Of a stretch of 8,530 nt of DNA, positions 1 through 6,144 are shown in pieces. The stretch is taken from the NCBI GenBank assembly GCA_003153335.1, contig PLYG01000312.1:1-8530 (forward strand). Reading direction: 5' to 3'. Each line of letters starts with the position of its first letter. Within the stretch, counting starts at the first letter, position 1. Below the pieces are notes generated by a model. That model was not told where the DNA came from, searched no databases, and worked only from the letters and a program-made list of their open reading frames with translations. The stretch is from Betaproteobacteria bacterium. GTDB taxonomy: Bacteria > Pseudomonadota > Gammaproteobacteria > Burkholderiales > Casimicrobiaceae. The position numbers and the translations under genes are program-made.

Positions 1-1
1 T

Positions 2-70
2 CCCGCCCGTTCGGGTGGGTTAGCAGACAGTCCGGCGCTGTCAACAGGCAGCGCTTCGCTTCCGCGGAAG
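2..70. repeat. Cluster of short inverted repeats (hairpins), function unknown
   Basis: Several inverted repeats are packed into the first 70 bases. CCCGCCC (2-8) pairs with GGGTGGG (13-19) around a GTTC loop, with one G-T pair. GACAG (26-30) pairs with CTGTC (38-42). AGCG (50-53) pairs with CGCT (57-60). CTTCCGCGGAAG (59-70) is a perfect 12-base palindrome. No clean T-tract follows, so these are not convincing intrinsic terminators. They could be a REP-like intergenic element, the end of a mobile element, or structure belonging to a gene left of the window. The repeats are seen directly; any role is a guess. Confidence 0.4.
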
Positions 71-265
71 TTGACTCAGTTTGCCTTGTGCGGTAGTAAT
101 GACTGGTCAGCGATTCTTGCGCTTCTTGACCGGGGGCTTGTGTGTAATCAAGCAAATCTGAGCAGCAACGATCACGGACGCCGGAGCAGTCGACAGCGAC
201 CGAAGAACCGTGGAATCAAATCCTTGAGTGACGCCGGGCTGCCTTGTCGACTCGGGCCGCGCCAC
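71..265. other. Non-coding stretch downstream of the RCC1 gene
   Basis: I find no convincing gene here. Plus-strand frames are open, but they only continue into the antisense shadow of the RCC1 gene. A TTGACT at 71-76 followed 17 bases later by TAGTAA (94-99) could be a weak rightward promoter, which would read antisense into the RCC1 gene. No strong hairpin plus T-tract is visible as a terminator for the leftward RCC1 gene. Confidence 0.3.
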
Positions 266-2992
266 TCACTGCGGCGCGCACATCACGATGCCTTCGTAGA
301 TCCATCCGCGCGCCACGACCGACTGGATCGCTGCCAGATTGTTGGTGATCCGATGGTTGCTGTCCACATGCCGCGCGAAGCCGTTGTTGTACGCCCGATA
401 GACCGGCACCGTCTGCGCCGGACAGGCGCCGTTCGCGGGCAGATTGGTCAGGAAGTCGTAGCTTTCGAAATTCCAGCGCGGCACCGAGGCCGGGGTCGAT
501 GCCTGCAGGGCGATCAGACCCGCGCACTCCGTGGCGCTCGCGGTATAGAAATGCGAGTTCGGTCCCGGAGACTGGCTGCCGTAAAAGCGGCAAACGGCAA
601 TGCCGCCGCCGGAGGGAAACCGGTTGCCCGTGCGCGCCCAGCCCGGGCCGGCGCTGCCGTTGTCGATGGCCGCCGCCTCGACCGGATCGGCGGTGATGAA
701 AAAGTTGTCCAGCGGCGTGTTGTAGAACTCCACTGCCGCAGGCAGCGCCAACAGTGCCGTGACCGGCGTGGTCGCAATAGTGGCGATGCCGTCGCCCATT
801 TGCCCATAGGCGTTGGCGCCCCAGCAGCGCGCACCGCCGGCGGCCACCGCGCAGGTGTGCACGACGCCGCCGTCGATCGCGGTTACGCCGCTGTCGAGGC
901 CGAGCACCGCAACAGGGACGTGCTGGTCCATCGTCGTGCCGTCCCCCAATTCGCCTTCGCGGTTGCCCCCCCAGCAGCGCGCGGCACCGCCGGCGATGGC
1001 GCAATTGTGACTGGCCCCGGCCGTTATCGCGGTAACGCCGCTGGTCAGGCCCTGCACATCCACCGGGGTGAGTTGCAGGCTAGCCGAACCATCGCCGATC
1101 TGGCCTGAGCCGTTCGCGCCCCAGCACTTCACGCCGCCGCCGGCGGTCAGCGCACAAGTGTGGTCGCTGCCGGCGGCGATGGCCGTGACGCCTTGCCCCA
1201 AGCCGCTCACGCTGACTGGAGCCGTGCGATTTACGCCGGTGCCGTCGCCCAGTTGCCCGGATTCGTTCGCGCCCCAGCACTTCACGGCGCCGCCCGTCAG
1301 GACGGCGCACGTATGGTAGGAGCCGGCGGAAATCGCGAAGACCCCGCTCGTGAGCCCGGTCACGTCGACCGGCAGCGGGCGCTCGGTCGTCGTGCCGTCG
1401 CCGAGCGCCCCGGCGTAGTTGTAACCCCAGCACTTGACGCCGCCGGCACTGGTCAGCGCACAGGAATGGTTATCGCCCACGCTGATGGCGGTGACGCCGC
1501 TGGCCAGTCCGACCACGTCATTGGGGACCGACGTGTTGACCGCGCCCACACCGAGCTGGCTCGTACTGTTCGACCCCCAGCACTTCGCACCCCCCGCGGT
1601 AGTCAACGCGCAACTGAAGTAGTACCCCGTTGCGACGGCAGTGACGCCGCTGGCCAGTCCGGCCGGCGTCACTGCCGTCGTGTGGTCGACGCCGCTGCCG
1701 TCGCCCAACTGACCGCTGCTGTTCATCCCCCAGCAGCGAGCGCCACCCGCTGCCGTCACCGCACAACTGTGGTTGCCGCCCGCGGCGACCGTGGCCATGC
1801 CGCTGGCAAGGCCAACGACACCGACCGGTGTGAGCCGCGGCCGCGTCGCGCCGTCACCCAGTTGCTGGTCGTGGTTGGCACCCCAGCATTTCACCGCTCC
1901 GGCCGCGACTGCACAGCTATGCTCATCTCCCGCAGCGACCAAGGTAACGCCGGCAGAGAGGCCGCTGACGGCCACAGGCGCTGCATGGGTCGTGGTCGTG
2001 CCGTCGCCCAATTGCCCATCGCGATTGCTTCCCCAGCATTTGGCACTGCCCCCGGACAGCACTGCGCACGTATGCGCGTTTCCCGCGGCCACTGCCGAGA
2101 CGGAGCCGCCGAGGCCGATCACATCGACAGGCGCCAGGCGGCCAGCCGTCGTGCCGTCGCCCACCTGCCCATTGTCGTTGGCGCCCCAGCACTTCAGCCC
2201 GCCCCCCTGCATCCGGGCACAGGTGTGGGTACCCCCCACCGCGATCGCACCGGCGCCGCTCGCGAGACCGCTGACCGCCACCGGCTGGTGCTGCTCCTGC
2301 GTGTTGCCGTTGCCCAGTTGCCCTTCATCGTTCGCGCCCCAGCATTTCACCCCGCCGGCGGTCGTCAGCGCGCAGGTGTGCGCGTAATTCGCGGCGACGG
2401 CGCTGATGGCGCTGCCGAGCCCGGCAACATCCGTCGGCACGTCCCGCCCGGTCGTCGTGCCATCGCCCAGTTGGCCGTCGTAATTGCCTCCCCAGCACTT
2501 GAGCGCACCGGCCGCGGTCACGGCGCACGTGTGTTCGCGGCCGGCCGCGATCGCGATCACGCCGGCGCCCAGTCCATTCACCGTGATCGGACTGGTCTGG
2601 CTGCTTTTGGTGCCGTTTCCGAGCTGGCCGTTGTCGTTGCTGCCCCAGCATTTCACGGCGCCGGCGCTGGTCAGGGCGCAGGCGTGATAGCCGCCGACGG
2701 CGATCGCCGTGACCCCGCTGGTCAGCCCGACGACATCGGCGGCGCCGGGGCTATCGAGCGTGGAACCGTTGCCCAGCGACGAGAACACGTTGTTGCCCCA
2801 GCACTTCACCCCGCCCGCGGTCGTCAGGATGCAGGTCATGACAGTCCCGGCGCCGATCTGCGCAGCGTTGCTGATCGGGGTCTGCGCCGGGGCCTGCGCC
2901 GACAACATCAGCATCATGATCGATCCCGCGGCGATGCGCAGCGAACGGTGGCCGATGGCCGCGGCCGCGAGCGTAAGTTGATTGCCGATCAT
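266..2992 (-). CDS. Secreted RCC1-repeat (beta-propeller) protein with DUF5648-like C-terminal domain
   Basis: This 908-residue protein is predicted to be exported. The ATG at 2992 is chosen because GGGGAGGA (2998-3005) lies 5 bases upstream; an in-frame start at 3064 would put 24 residues, including a charged stretch, ahead of the signal peptide. Residues 1 to about 36 form a signal peptide (RSLR, hydrophobic core, then APA before QT). Residues about 51-750 hold 14 RCC1 repeats of about 50 residues with the pattern H-[ST]-C-A-x7-8-[KR]-C-W-G-x-N-x2-GQLGDGT. Each repeat has a Cys pair 9-10 positions apart, 28 in all, and the tail adds four more. Residues 753-908 carry VEFYN, HFYT, VYRAYN and a W-IYEG ending, which I recall as the DUF5648 type. 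RCC1 repeats fold as seven-bladed propellers, so 14 repeats could make two. The ligand is unknown. Extracellular location and disulfides are inferred. The gene stands alone, divergent from the radical SAM gene. Confidence 0.88.
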   Translation of the reverse strand: MIGNQLTLAAAAIGHRSLRIAAGSIMMLMLSAQAPAQTPISNAAQIGAGTVMTCILTTAGGVKCWGNNVFSSLGNGSTLDSPGAADVVGLTSGVTAIAVGGYHACALTSAGAVKCWGSNDNGQLGNGTKSSQTSPITVNGLGAGVIAIAAGREHTCAVTAAGALKCWGGNYDGQLGDGTTTGRDVPTDVAGLGSAISAVAANYAHTCALTTAGGVKCWGANDEGQLGNGNTQEQHQPVAVSGLASGAGAIAVGGTHTCARMQGGGLKCWGANDNGQVGDGTTAGRLAPVDVIGLGGSVSAVAAGNAHTCAVLSGGSAKCWGSNRDGQLGDGTTTTHAAPVAVSGLSAGVTLVAAGDEHSCAVAAGAVKCWGANHDQQLGDGATRPRLTPVGVVGLASGMATVAAGGNHSCAVTAAGGARCWGMNSSGQLGDGSGVDHTTAVTPAGLASGVTAVATGYYFSCALTTAGGAKCWGSNSTSQLGVGAVNTSVPNDVVGLASGVTAISVGDNHSCALTSAGGVKCWGYNYAGALGDGTTTERPLPVDVTGLTSGVFAISAGSYHTCAVLTGGAVKCWGANESGQLGDGTGVNRTAPVSVSGLGQGVTAIAAGSDHTCALTAGGGVKCWGANGSGQIGDGSASLQLTPVDVQGLTSGVTAITAGASHNCAIAGGAARCWGGNREGELGDGTTMDQHVPVAVLGLDSGVTAIDGGVVHTCAVAAGGARCWGANAYGQMGDGIATIATTPVTALLALPAAVEFYNTPLDNFFITADPVEAAAIDNGSAGPGWARTGNRFPSGGGIAVCRFYGSQSPGPNSHFYTASATECAGLIALQASTPASVPRWNFESYDFLTNLPANGACPAQTVPVYRAYNNGFARHVDSNHRITNNLAAIQSVVARGWIYEGIVMCAPQ
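740..2850 (-). repeat. Tandem array of 14 RCC1 repeats, unit about 150 bp
   Basis: The coding DNA is periodic at about 150-153 bp. The recurring landmark on the plus strand is CCCCAGCA followed by codons for the Lys/Ala-Cys side, the complement of the KCWG segment, seen for example at 1122, 1272, 1427, 1576 and 2337. The units have diverged at the DNA level but keep the protein pattern. Repeats 7, 13 and 14 are one residue shorter between their two cysteines. Such an array can expand or contract by recombination, so copy number may differ between strains. Confidence 0.85.
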
Positions 2993-2997
2993 TCGTA

Positions 2998-3005
2998 TCC
3001 TCCCC
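2998..3005 (-). promoter_or_regulatory. Ribosome binding site of the RCC1-repeat gene
   Basis: On the minus strand the sequence GGGGAGGA stands 5 bases before the ATG at 2992. It is a strong Shine-Dalgarno match and decides the start in favour of residue Met-Ile-Gly-Asn over the in-frame upstream codon at 3064. Confidence 0.75.
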
Positions 3006-3044
3006 GGTGTCGATGCCGCGCCTTGCTCCCGGCGCCAAGCGGCT

Positions 3045-3050
3045 ATCATA
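3045..3050 (-). promoter_or_regulatory. Possible -10 box for the RCC1-repeat gene
   Basis: TATGAT on the minus strand matches five of six bases of the sigma-70 -10 consensus. It would give a leader of about 45 bases. No recognisable -35 hexamer lies 16-18 bases upstream, so this is only a weak candidate. Confidence 0.2.
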
Positions 3051-3160
3051 CGCCGCGCCCGCACCGTATCGCTGTTCAGCCCTTACTTCTCGGCGAGGGC
3101 CTTCAGATTCCATCGTGATCAATTATGGCCAGAACTGCTCAATCGCGCGACACTTCACAG

Positions 3161-3178
3161 CGCAAGCGCATGCTTGCG
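3161..3178. other. Hairpin in the divergent intergenic region
   Basis: CGCAAGC (3161-3167) and GCTTGCG (3172-3178) form a perfect 7-bp stem around a GCAT loop. A run of five T follows only about 12 bases later, too far for a standard intrinsic terminator. It could be an operator-like palindrome or chance in GC-rich DNA. Confidence 0.35.
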
Positions 3179-3230
3179 TCAAACGCTGGTGTTTTTCAGG
3201 GGCGGCGGCTTCAAATCATGCAAGAGTCTC

Positions 3231-3259
3231 TTGACTTCCGCCAGCCACCGCATTATCAA
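3231..3259 (+). promoter_or_regulatory. Candidate sigma-70 promoter of the radical SAM gene
   Basis: TTGACT (3231-3236, five of six consensus bases) is separated by exactly 17 bases from TATCAA (3254-3259, four of six). Transcription would begin near 3266 and leave a leader of about 34 bases before the ATG at 3300. Spacing and position are right for this gene. The leader has no obvious Shine-Dalgarno sequence. Confidence 0.4.
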
Positions 3260-3299
3260 CTCGTTGCACTTCGGCCTTGAAACCGACATCATCCCCCCG

Positions 3300-4793
3300 A
3301 TGCGCGTACTTCTCATTTATTCAAATCAAAGTCGTGAACTGGTCCCCGCCCCGCCGGTGGGCCTGAGCTATGTGGCTTCCGCCACGCGCGCGGCGGGGCA
3401 TGAAGTCGAACTCCTTGATCTGGCGTTTTCCCGGAACCTCGAGCGGGATCTCGCCGCTGCCGTTGCCGAATATGCGCCGGATGTGGTGGGCCTGTCCATC
3501 CGCAACATCGACAATGTCATTCTGCAGCGCTTCGAATCGCCGCGTGCGGCGCTGCTGGCGCAGATCAAGATCATCCGGGAAAGTGCCGCCGGAAAAGACG
3601 GCAAACCGGTTCCGCTGGTGCTCGGCGGTCCGGCGATTTCCATTTTGGCCGAGCGCGCGATCGAAGTATTCGGTGCGGACTACGCCGTGGTCGGCGAAGG
3701 CGAAGCAGCATTCCCGGCGCTCGTTTCGGCCCTCGGGCGCGGCGAAGCGCTCGACGGCATTTCCGGGCTTTGCTGGCGTAAAGACGGCGTGCTGACGCGA
3801 AACCGCACGCGGCTCTTACCCAAGTTCGCGCACTCCGGGATGGAAGATTGGGTGGCGTGGGACTCCTACCAGAAGAACGGCGGCACCTGGTCCCTCCAAA
3901 CCAAGCGCGGCTGCCCGATGCGGTGCAGTTATTGCGCCTATCCGCTGATTGAAGGCCGCCGCAGCCGTCAGCGCGCGCCCGGCGAAGTGGTGGACGAAAT
4001 CGAACGTGTGCTGCGCGAAACCAAGGCGCAAAGCAAGACGAGTCCGCGCACGTTTGAATTCGTGGATTCGACCTTCAACGTCCCGTCCTCGCACGCCATG
4101 GCAATTTGCGAGGAAATCATCCGGCGCAAGGTCAAGGCGAAGTTCACCACCATGGGCCTCAATCCGCGCGATGTGCCGCCGGCGCTCTTGCCGCTGATGA
4201 AACGCGCCGGGTTCAATTCGGTCATGATCACGCCGGAAGCCGGTTGCGCGGCGATGCTCCAAAATTACTGCAAGGGCTTCACCATGGCCGATGTCGAAAC
4301 CACACTCGAGCGGGTCAAGGCGTCGGGCCTGAAAAGCATGTGGTTCTTCATGTTGGGCGCCCCTGGCGAAACGCTGGAAACCTGCGCAGAGACCATCCGC
4401 TTCGCGCAAGAACGCCTGACCGGGCGCATGTTCCTGTCGGTTTTCTTTACCGGCATCCGCCTTTACCCGGACACGCTATTAGCCAGGCAAGCCATTGAGC
4501 GCGGCTACTTGCAAGCGGACGCCGACTTGGCGGAAACCGTCTTCTACGTTTCTCCCGAGGTTAACGAGCAACAGGTCATTGACCTCGTCAATGCGGCCAT
4601 CGTCAAGAATCCGTGCATCGTCCACGCCGCCGAAGGCGGGGCGTCGAACCCGCAAAAAGTTCTTTACCGTGTACTGCACGCCCTGGGTGTCGCGCCGCCG
4701 TACTGGCGATTCCTGCCGGAAATGCTGAGTTTCCCTCCGCTGCATTTCCTGCGTAGCCGCAATCCGGCCGTCAGAGCAGGGGCTACGTCGTGA
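3300..4793 (+). CDS. B12-binding-domain radical SAM protein, 3' end overlapping an IS110 remnant
   Basis: This 497-residue protein has the two-domain layout of cobalamin-binding radical SAM enzymes. Residues 1 to about 160 are a Rossmann-like B12-binding domain: MRVLLIYSN strand, PPVGLSYVAS, DVVGLSIRNIDNV (61-73), VLGGPA (107-112) and VVGEGEAAFP (130-139). No DxHxxG base-off motif is seen, as in many relatives. The radical SAM core carries Cys205-x3-Cys209-x2-Cys212, the ligands of the 4Fe-4S cluster that cleaves S-adenosylmethionine, and a later GAPGET segment (353-358). Reaction and substrate cannot be read from the sequence. The SIRNIDN signature recalls, from memory, B12/radical SAM proteins annotated for lipid biosynthesis. 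The start is set by the MRVLLIYS beginning typical of the family; no clear ribosome binding site precedes it. The last residues and the TGA stop fall in IS110-derived sequence, so the native C-terminus was probably altered or lost. Confidence 0.85.
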   Translation: MRVLLIYSNQSRELVPAPPVGLSYVASATRAAGHEVELLDLAFSRNLERDLAAAVAEYAPDVVGLSIRNIDNVILQRFESPRAALLAQIKIIRESAAGKDGKPVPLVLGGPAISILAERAIEVFGADYAVVGEGEAAFPALVSALGRGEALDGISGLCWRKDGVLTRNRTRLLPKFAHSGMEDWVAWDSYQKNGGTWSLQTKRGCPMRCSYCAYPLIEGRRSRQRAPGEVVDEIERVLRETKAQSKTSPRTFEFVDSTFNVPSSHAMAICEEIIRRKVKAKFTTMGLNPRDVPPALLPLMKRAGFNSVMITPEAGCAAMLQNYCKGFTMADVETTLERVKASGLKSMWFFMLGAPGETLETCAETIRFAQERLTGRMFLSVFFTGIRLYPDTLLARQAIERGYLQADADLAETVFYVSPEVNEQQVIDLVNAAIVKNPCIVHAAEGGASNPQKVLYRVLHALGVAPPYWRFLPEMLSFPPLHFLRSRNPAVRAGATS

Positions 4794-4882
4794 AGCTGAT
4801 CCGCCAGCAGTTCGTGAAGCCGTACGTGAAGAGCAACAAGAACGAGGCGAACGACGCAGCTGCGATCTGCGAGGCGATTTAA
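4781..4882 (+). pseudogene. IS110-family transposase fragment (decayed)
   Basis: In the frame beginning GGC at 4781 the DNA encodes GYVVKLIRQQFVKPYVK, then SNKNEANDAAAICEAI, and a TAA stop at 4880-4882. This is the well-known segment of IS110/IS1111 transposases usually reading GHxVKLIxPQFVKPYVKSNKND.xDAEAICEA, part of the N-terminal DEDD nuclease domain. Only about 33 codons remain of a protein normally 300-450 residues long. Similarity ends at the stop, and nothing of the C-terminal domain is nearby. The first Asp of the KND.xD pair is Glu here (KNE), while the second Asp is kept. It overlaps the 3' end of the radical SAM gene in another frame. It is inactive and marks a past insertion and deletion. 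Confidence 0.8.
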
Positions 4883-4929
4883 GTAATAGGGCCTGGCTTT
4901 GCGGTAGTATCGCGCTCTCTCGAACAATC

Positions 4930-4933
4930 AGGA
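4930..4933 (+). promoter_or_regulatory. Ribosome binding site of the aldo/keto reductase gene
   Basis: AGGA at 4930-4933 lies 7 bases before the ATG at 4941, a normal Shine-Dalgarno spacing that supports this start. The 58 bases between the IS110 scar and the ATG must also hold any promoter of this gene. TAGTAT at 4905-4910 is a poor -10 candidate without a -35 partner. Confidence 0.5.
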
Positions 4934-4940
4934 CTGTCTC

Positions 4941-5963
4941 ATGCGTTACTCGACTTTTGGTCGCACCGGAATTTTCGTCTCCGAACTTTGCTTCGGCTCC
5001 ATGACTTTCGGGGGTAAAGACGGCATCTGGGAAAAAATCGGCAATACGGCGCAGCAGGAAGCCGATCGGCTGGTCGGGCTCGCGCTCGACGCCGGGATCA
5101 ATTTCTTCGATACGGCTGACGTTTATGCCGGCGGCGAATCCGAGCGCATCCTCGGCCAGGCACTCGGCTCCCGGCGCAAGGACATCGTGCTGGCGAGCAA
5201 GGTACGGGCCCGCGTGGGGCCGGGACCCAACGACGTTGGCCTCTCTCGCGCGCACATCATGCGCTCGGTCGACGAGTCCTTGCGGCGACTCGGAACCGAT
5301 TGGCTCGATCTCTATCAGATCCACGGCTACGACGCCTTGACGCCGCTCGATGAAACGCTGCGGGCGCTGGACGACATTGTGCGTGCGGGCAAGGTCCGCT
5401 ACGTCGGTTGCTCCAACGTTGCGGCATGGCAGATTGCCAAGGCCAACGGTCTGGCGGCAATGCACGGTTGGAGCCGCTTCGAATCGCTGCAGGCGTACTA
5501 CACGATCGCCGGGCGCGATCTCGAGCGCGAGCTGGTGCCGGTCCTCGCCGATCAGCAGATGGGGCTCATGGTGTGGAGCCCATTGGCGGGCGGCCTGCTG
5601 AGCGGCAAGTACACGCGTGAGCAGGATGGTCCTGCGGACTCGCGGCGCACCACGTTCGATTTTCCGCCCGTCAACCGGGAGCGCGCGTTCGCTTGCATCG
5701 ATGCGATGCGCAAGATCGGCGACGCGCATGGTGTGAGCGTGGCGCGCGTCGCGCTGGCATGGCTGCTGGCGCAGAAGCACGTGACCACGATCATCATCGG
5801 CGCCAAGAATGAACGGCAATTGCGCGACAACGTCGAAGCGACGACGCTAAAGCTCACGCAGGAAGATCTGAGCACACTCGACGGCGTAAGCGCGCTCGCA
5901 CCGGAATATCCGGGGTGGATGCTCGCGCGACAGGCAGCAGGGCGCGAGCCTTCAGCGCGATGA
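4941..5963 (+). CDS. Aldo/keto reductase family oxidoreductase
   Basis: This is a complete 340-residue member of the NADPH-dependent aldo/keto reductases, which are soluble cytoplasmic (alpha/beta)8-barrel enzymes that reduce aldehydes and ketones. The start MRYSTFGRTG is typical. The catalytic tetrad is visible: Asp57 and Tyr62 in NFFDTADVYAGGESE, Lys87 in LASKV, and His128 in LYQIHGYD. Other family landmarks are GKVRYVGCSN (150-159), the cofactor-side SPLAGGLLSGKY (213-224) and GAKNERQLRDNVEA (287-300) near the C-terminus, where the NADP phosphate is usually held. Length is normal for the group. The HGYD-type motif points to the general predicted-oxidoreductase branch. The physiological substrate is unknown. 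It follows the IS110 scar in the same direction as the radical SAM gene, but 58 bp and a decayed transposase separate them, so an operon is not assured. Confidence 0.93.
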   Translation: MRYSTFGRTGIFVSELCFGSMTFGGKDGIWEKIGNTAQQEADRLVGLALDAGINFFDTADVYAGGESERILGQALGSRRKDIVLASKVRARVGPGPNDVGLSRAHIMRSVDESLRRLGTDWLDLYQIHGYDALTPLDETLRALDDIVRAGKVRYVGCSNVAAWQIAKANGLAAMHGWSRFESLQAYYTIAGRDLERELVPVLADQQMGLMVWSPLAGGLLSGKYTREQDGPADSRRTTFDFPPVNRERAFACIDAMRKIGDAHGVSVARVALAWLLAQKHVTTIIIGAKNERQLRDNVEATTLKLTQEDLSTLDGVSALAPEYPGWMLARQAAGREPSAR

Positions 5964-6144
5964 GCCTGTCCATGTTGAATTCGCATAGCGCCGGAATTTT
6001 CCAACTCTGGCCGGTACTGAAACGAGTGCAGTCTCAGACCCGAGTGAGCCTGCGTGCTCACGCACACGCGACAAACGCTTCAGTCGAAGCCGTGCGGCGA
6101 TCCGCCCGGTCTTGGTCGGCTCGCCGCCCCGACACCGTGCCGCA
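5964..6144. other. Convergent intergenic region
   Basis: These 181 bases lie between the 3' ends of the aldo/keto reductase and the ferritin-like gene, so no promoter is needed here. The only structure I see is the GTGAGC/GCTCAC hairpin at 6044-6061. Confidence 0.4.
6044..6061. terminator. Weak possible bidirectional terminator hairpin
   Basis: GTGAGC (6044-6049) and GCTCAC (6056-6061) form a 6-bp stem with the loop CTGCGT. It sits between two convergent genes, where a shared terminator would be expected, but no T-tract follows on either strand. Confidence 0.2.

Larger units (their letters stand above)
2993..3299. other. Divergent intergenic region between the RCC1 and radical SAM genes
   Basis: This 307-bp stretch separates two divergent genes and must carry both promoters. 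It contains the RCC1 ribosome binding site and a weak leftward -10, a hairpin at 3161-3178, and a good rightward promoter candidate at 3231-3259. Short open frames here (for example 3007-3234) show no recognisable family, ribosome binding site or signal peptide, and I do not call them genes. Confidence 0.5.

Noticed and set aside
71..1108. 345-codon plus-strand open frame
   Set aside because: It is antisense to the 3' part of the RCC1 gene, with Arg/Ala-rich low-complexity translation and no recognisable domain.
740..2850. CRISPR array or satellite suggested by regular spacing of about 150 bp
   Set aside because: The periodicity is that of RCC1 protein repeats in an open frame; units are diverged, without identical short repeats and unique spacers.
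1160..3118. 652-codon open frame on the plus strand opposite the RCC1 gene
   Set aside because: It is the complement of the RCC1 repeats. Its translation shows no family motif, is rich in Arg, Ala, Gly and His as expected from antisense GC-rich codons, and its length follows from the repeated sequence. The minus-strand frame has a signal peptide, ribosome binding site and clear repeats.
3007..3234. 75-codon open frame in the divergent intergenic region
   Set aside because: It has no ribosome binding site, motif or codon pattern supporting a gene, and it overlaps the promoter region.
2982..3299. N-terminal extension of the radical SAM frame to 2982
   Set aside because: The extra 106 codons have no family similarity and would overlap the divergent RCC1 start and promoter region. 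The family begins at a MRVLLIYS-like strand, so ATG 3300 is used.
3816..4409. 197-codon minus-strand open frame within the radical SAM gene
   Set aside because: It is a GC-driven shadow opposite the Cys-motif region of a clearly coding gene, with no domain and no ribosome binding site.
4479..5819. 446-codon minus-strand open frame opposite the aldo/keto reductase
   Set aside because: The opposite strand encodes an intact aldo/keto reductase with its full catalytic tetrad. This frame has no motif and crosses the IS110 scar, so it is a shadow.
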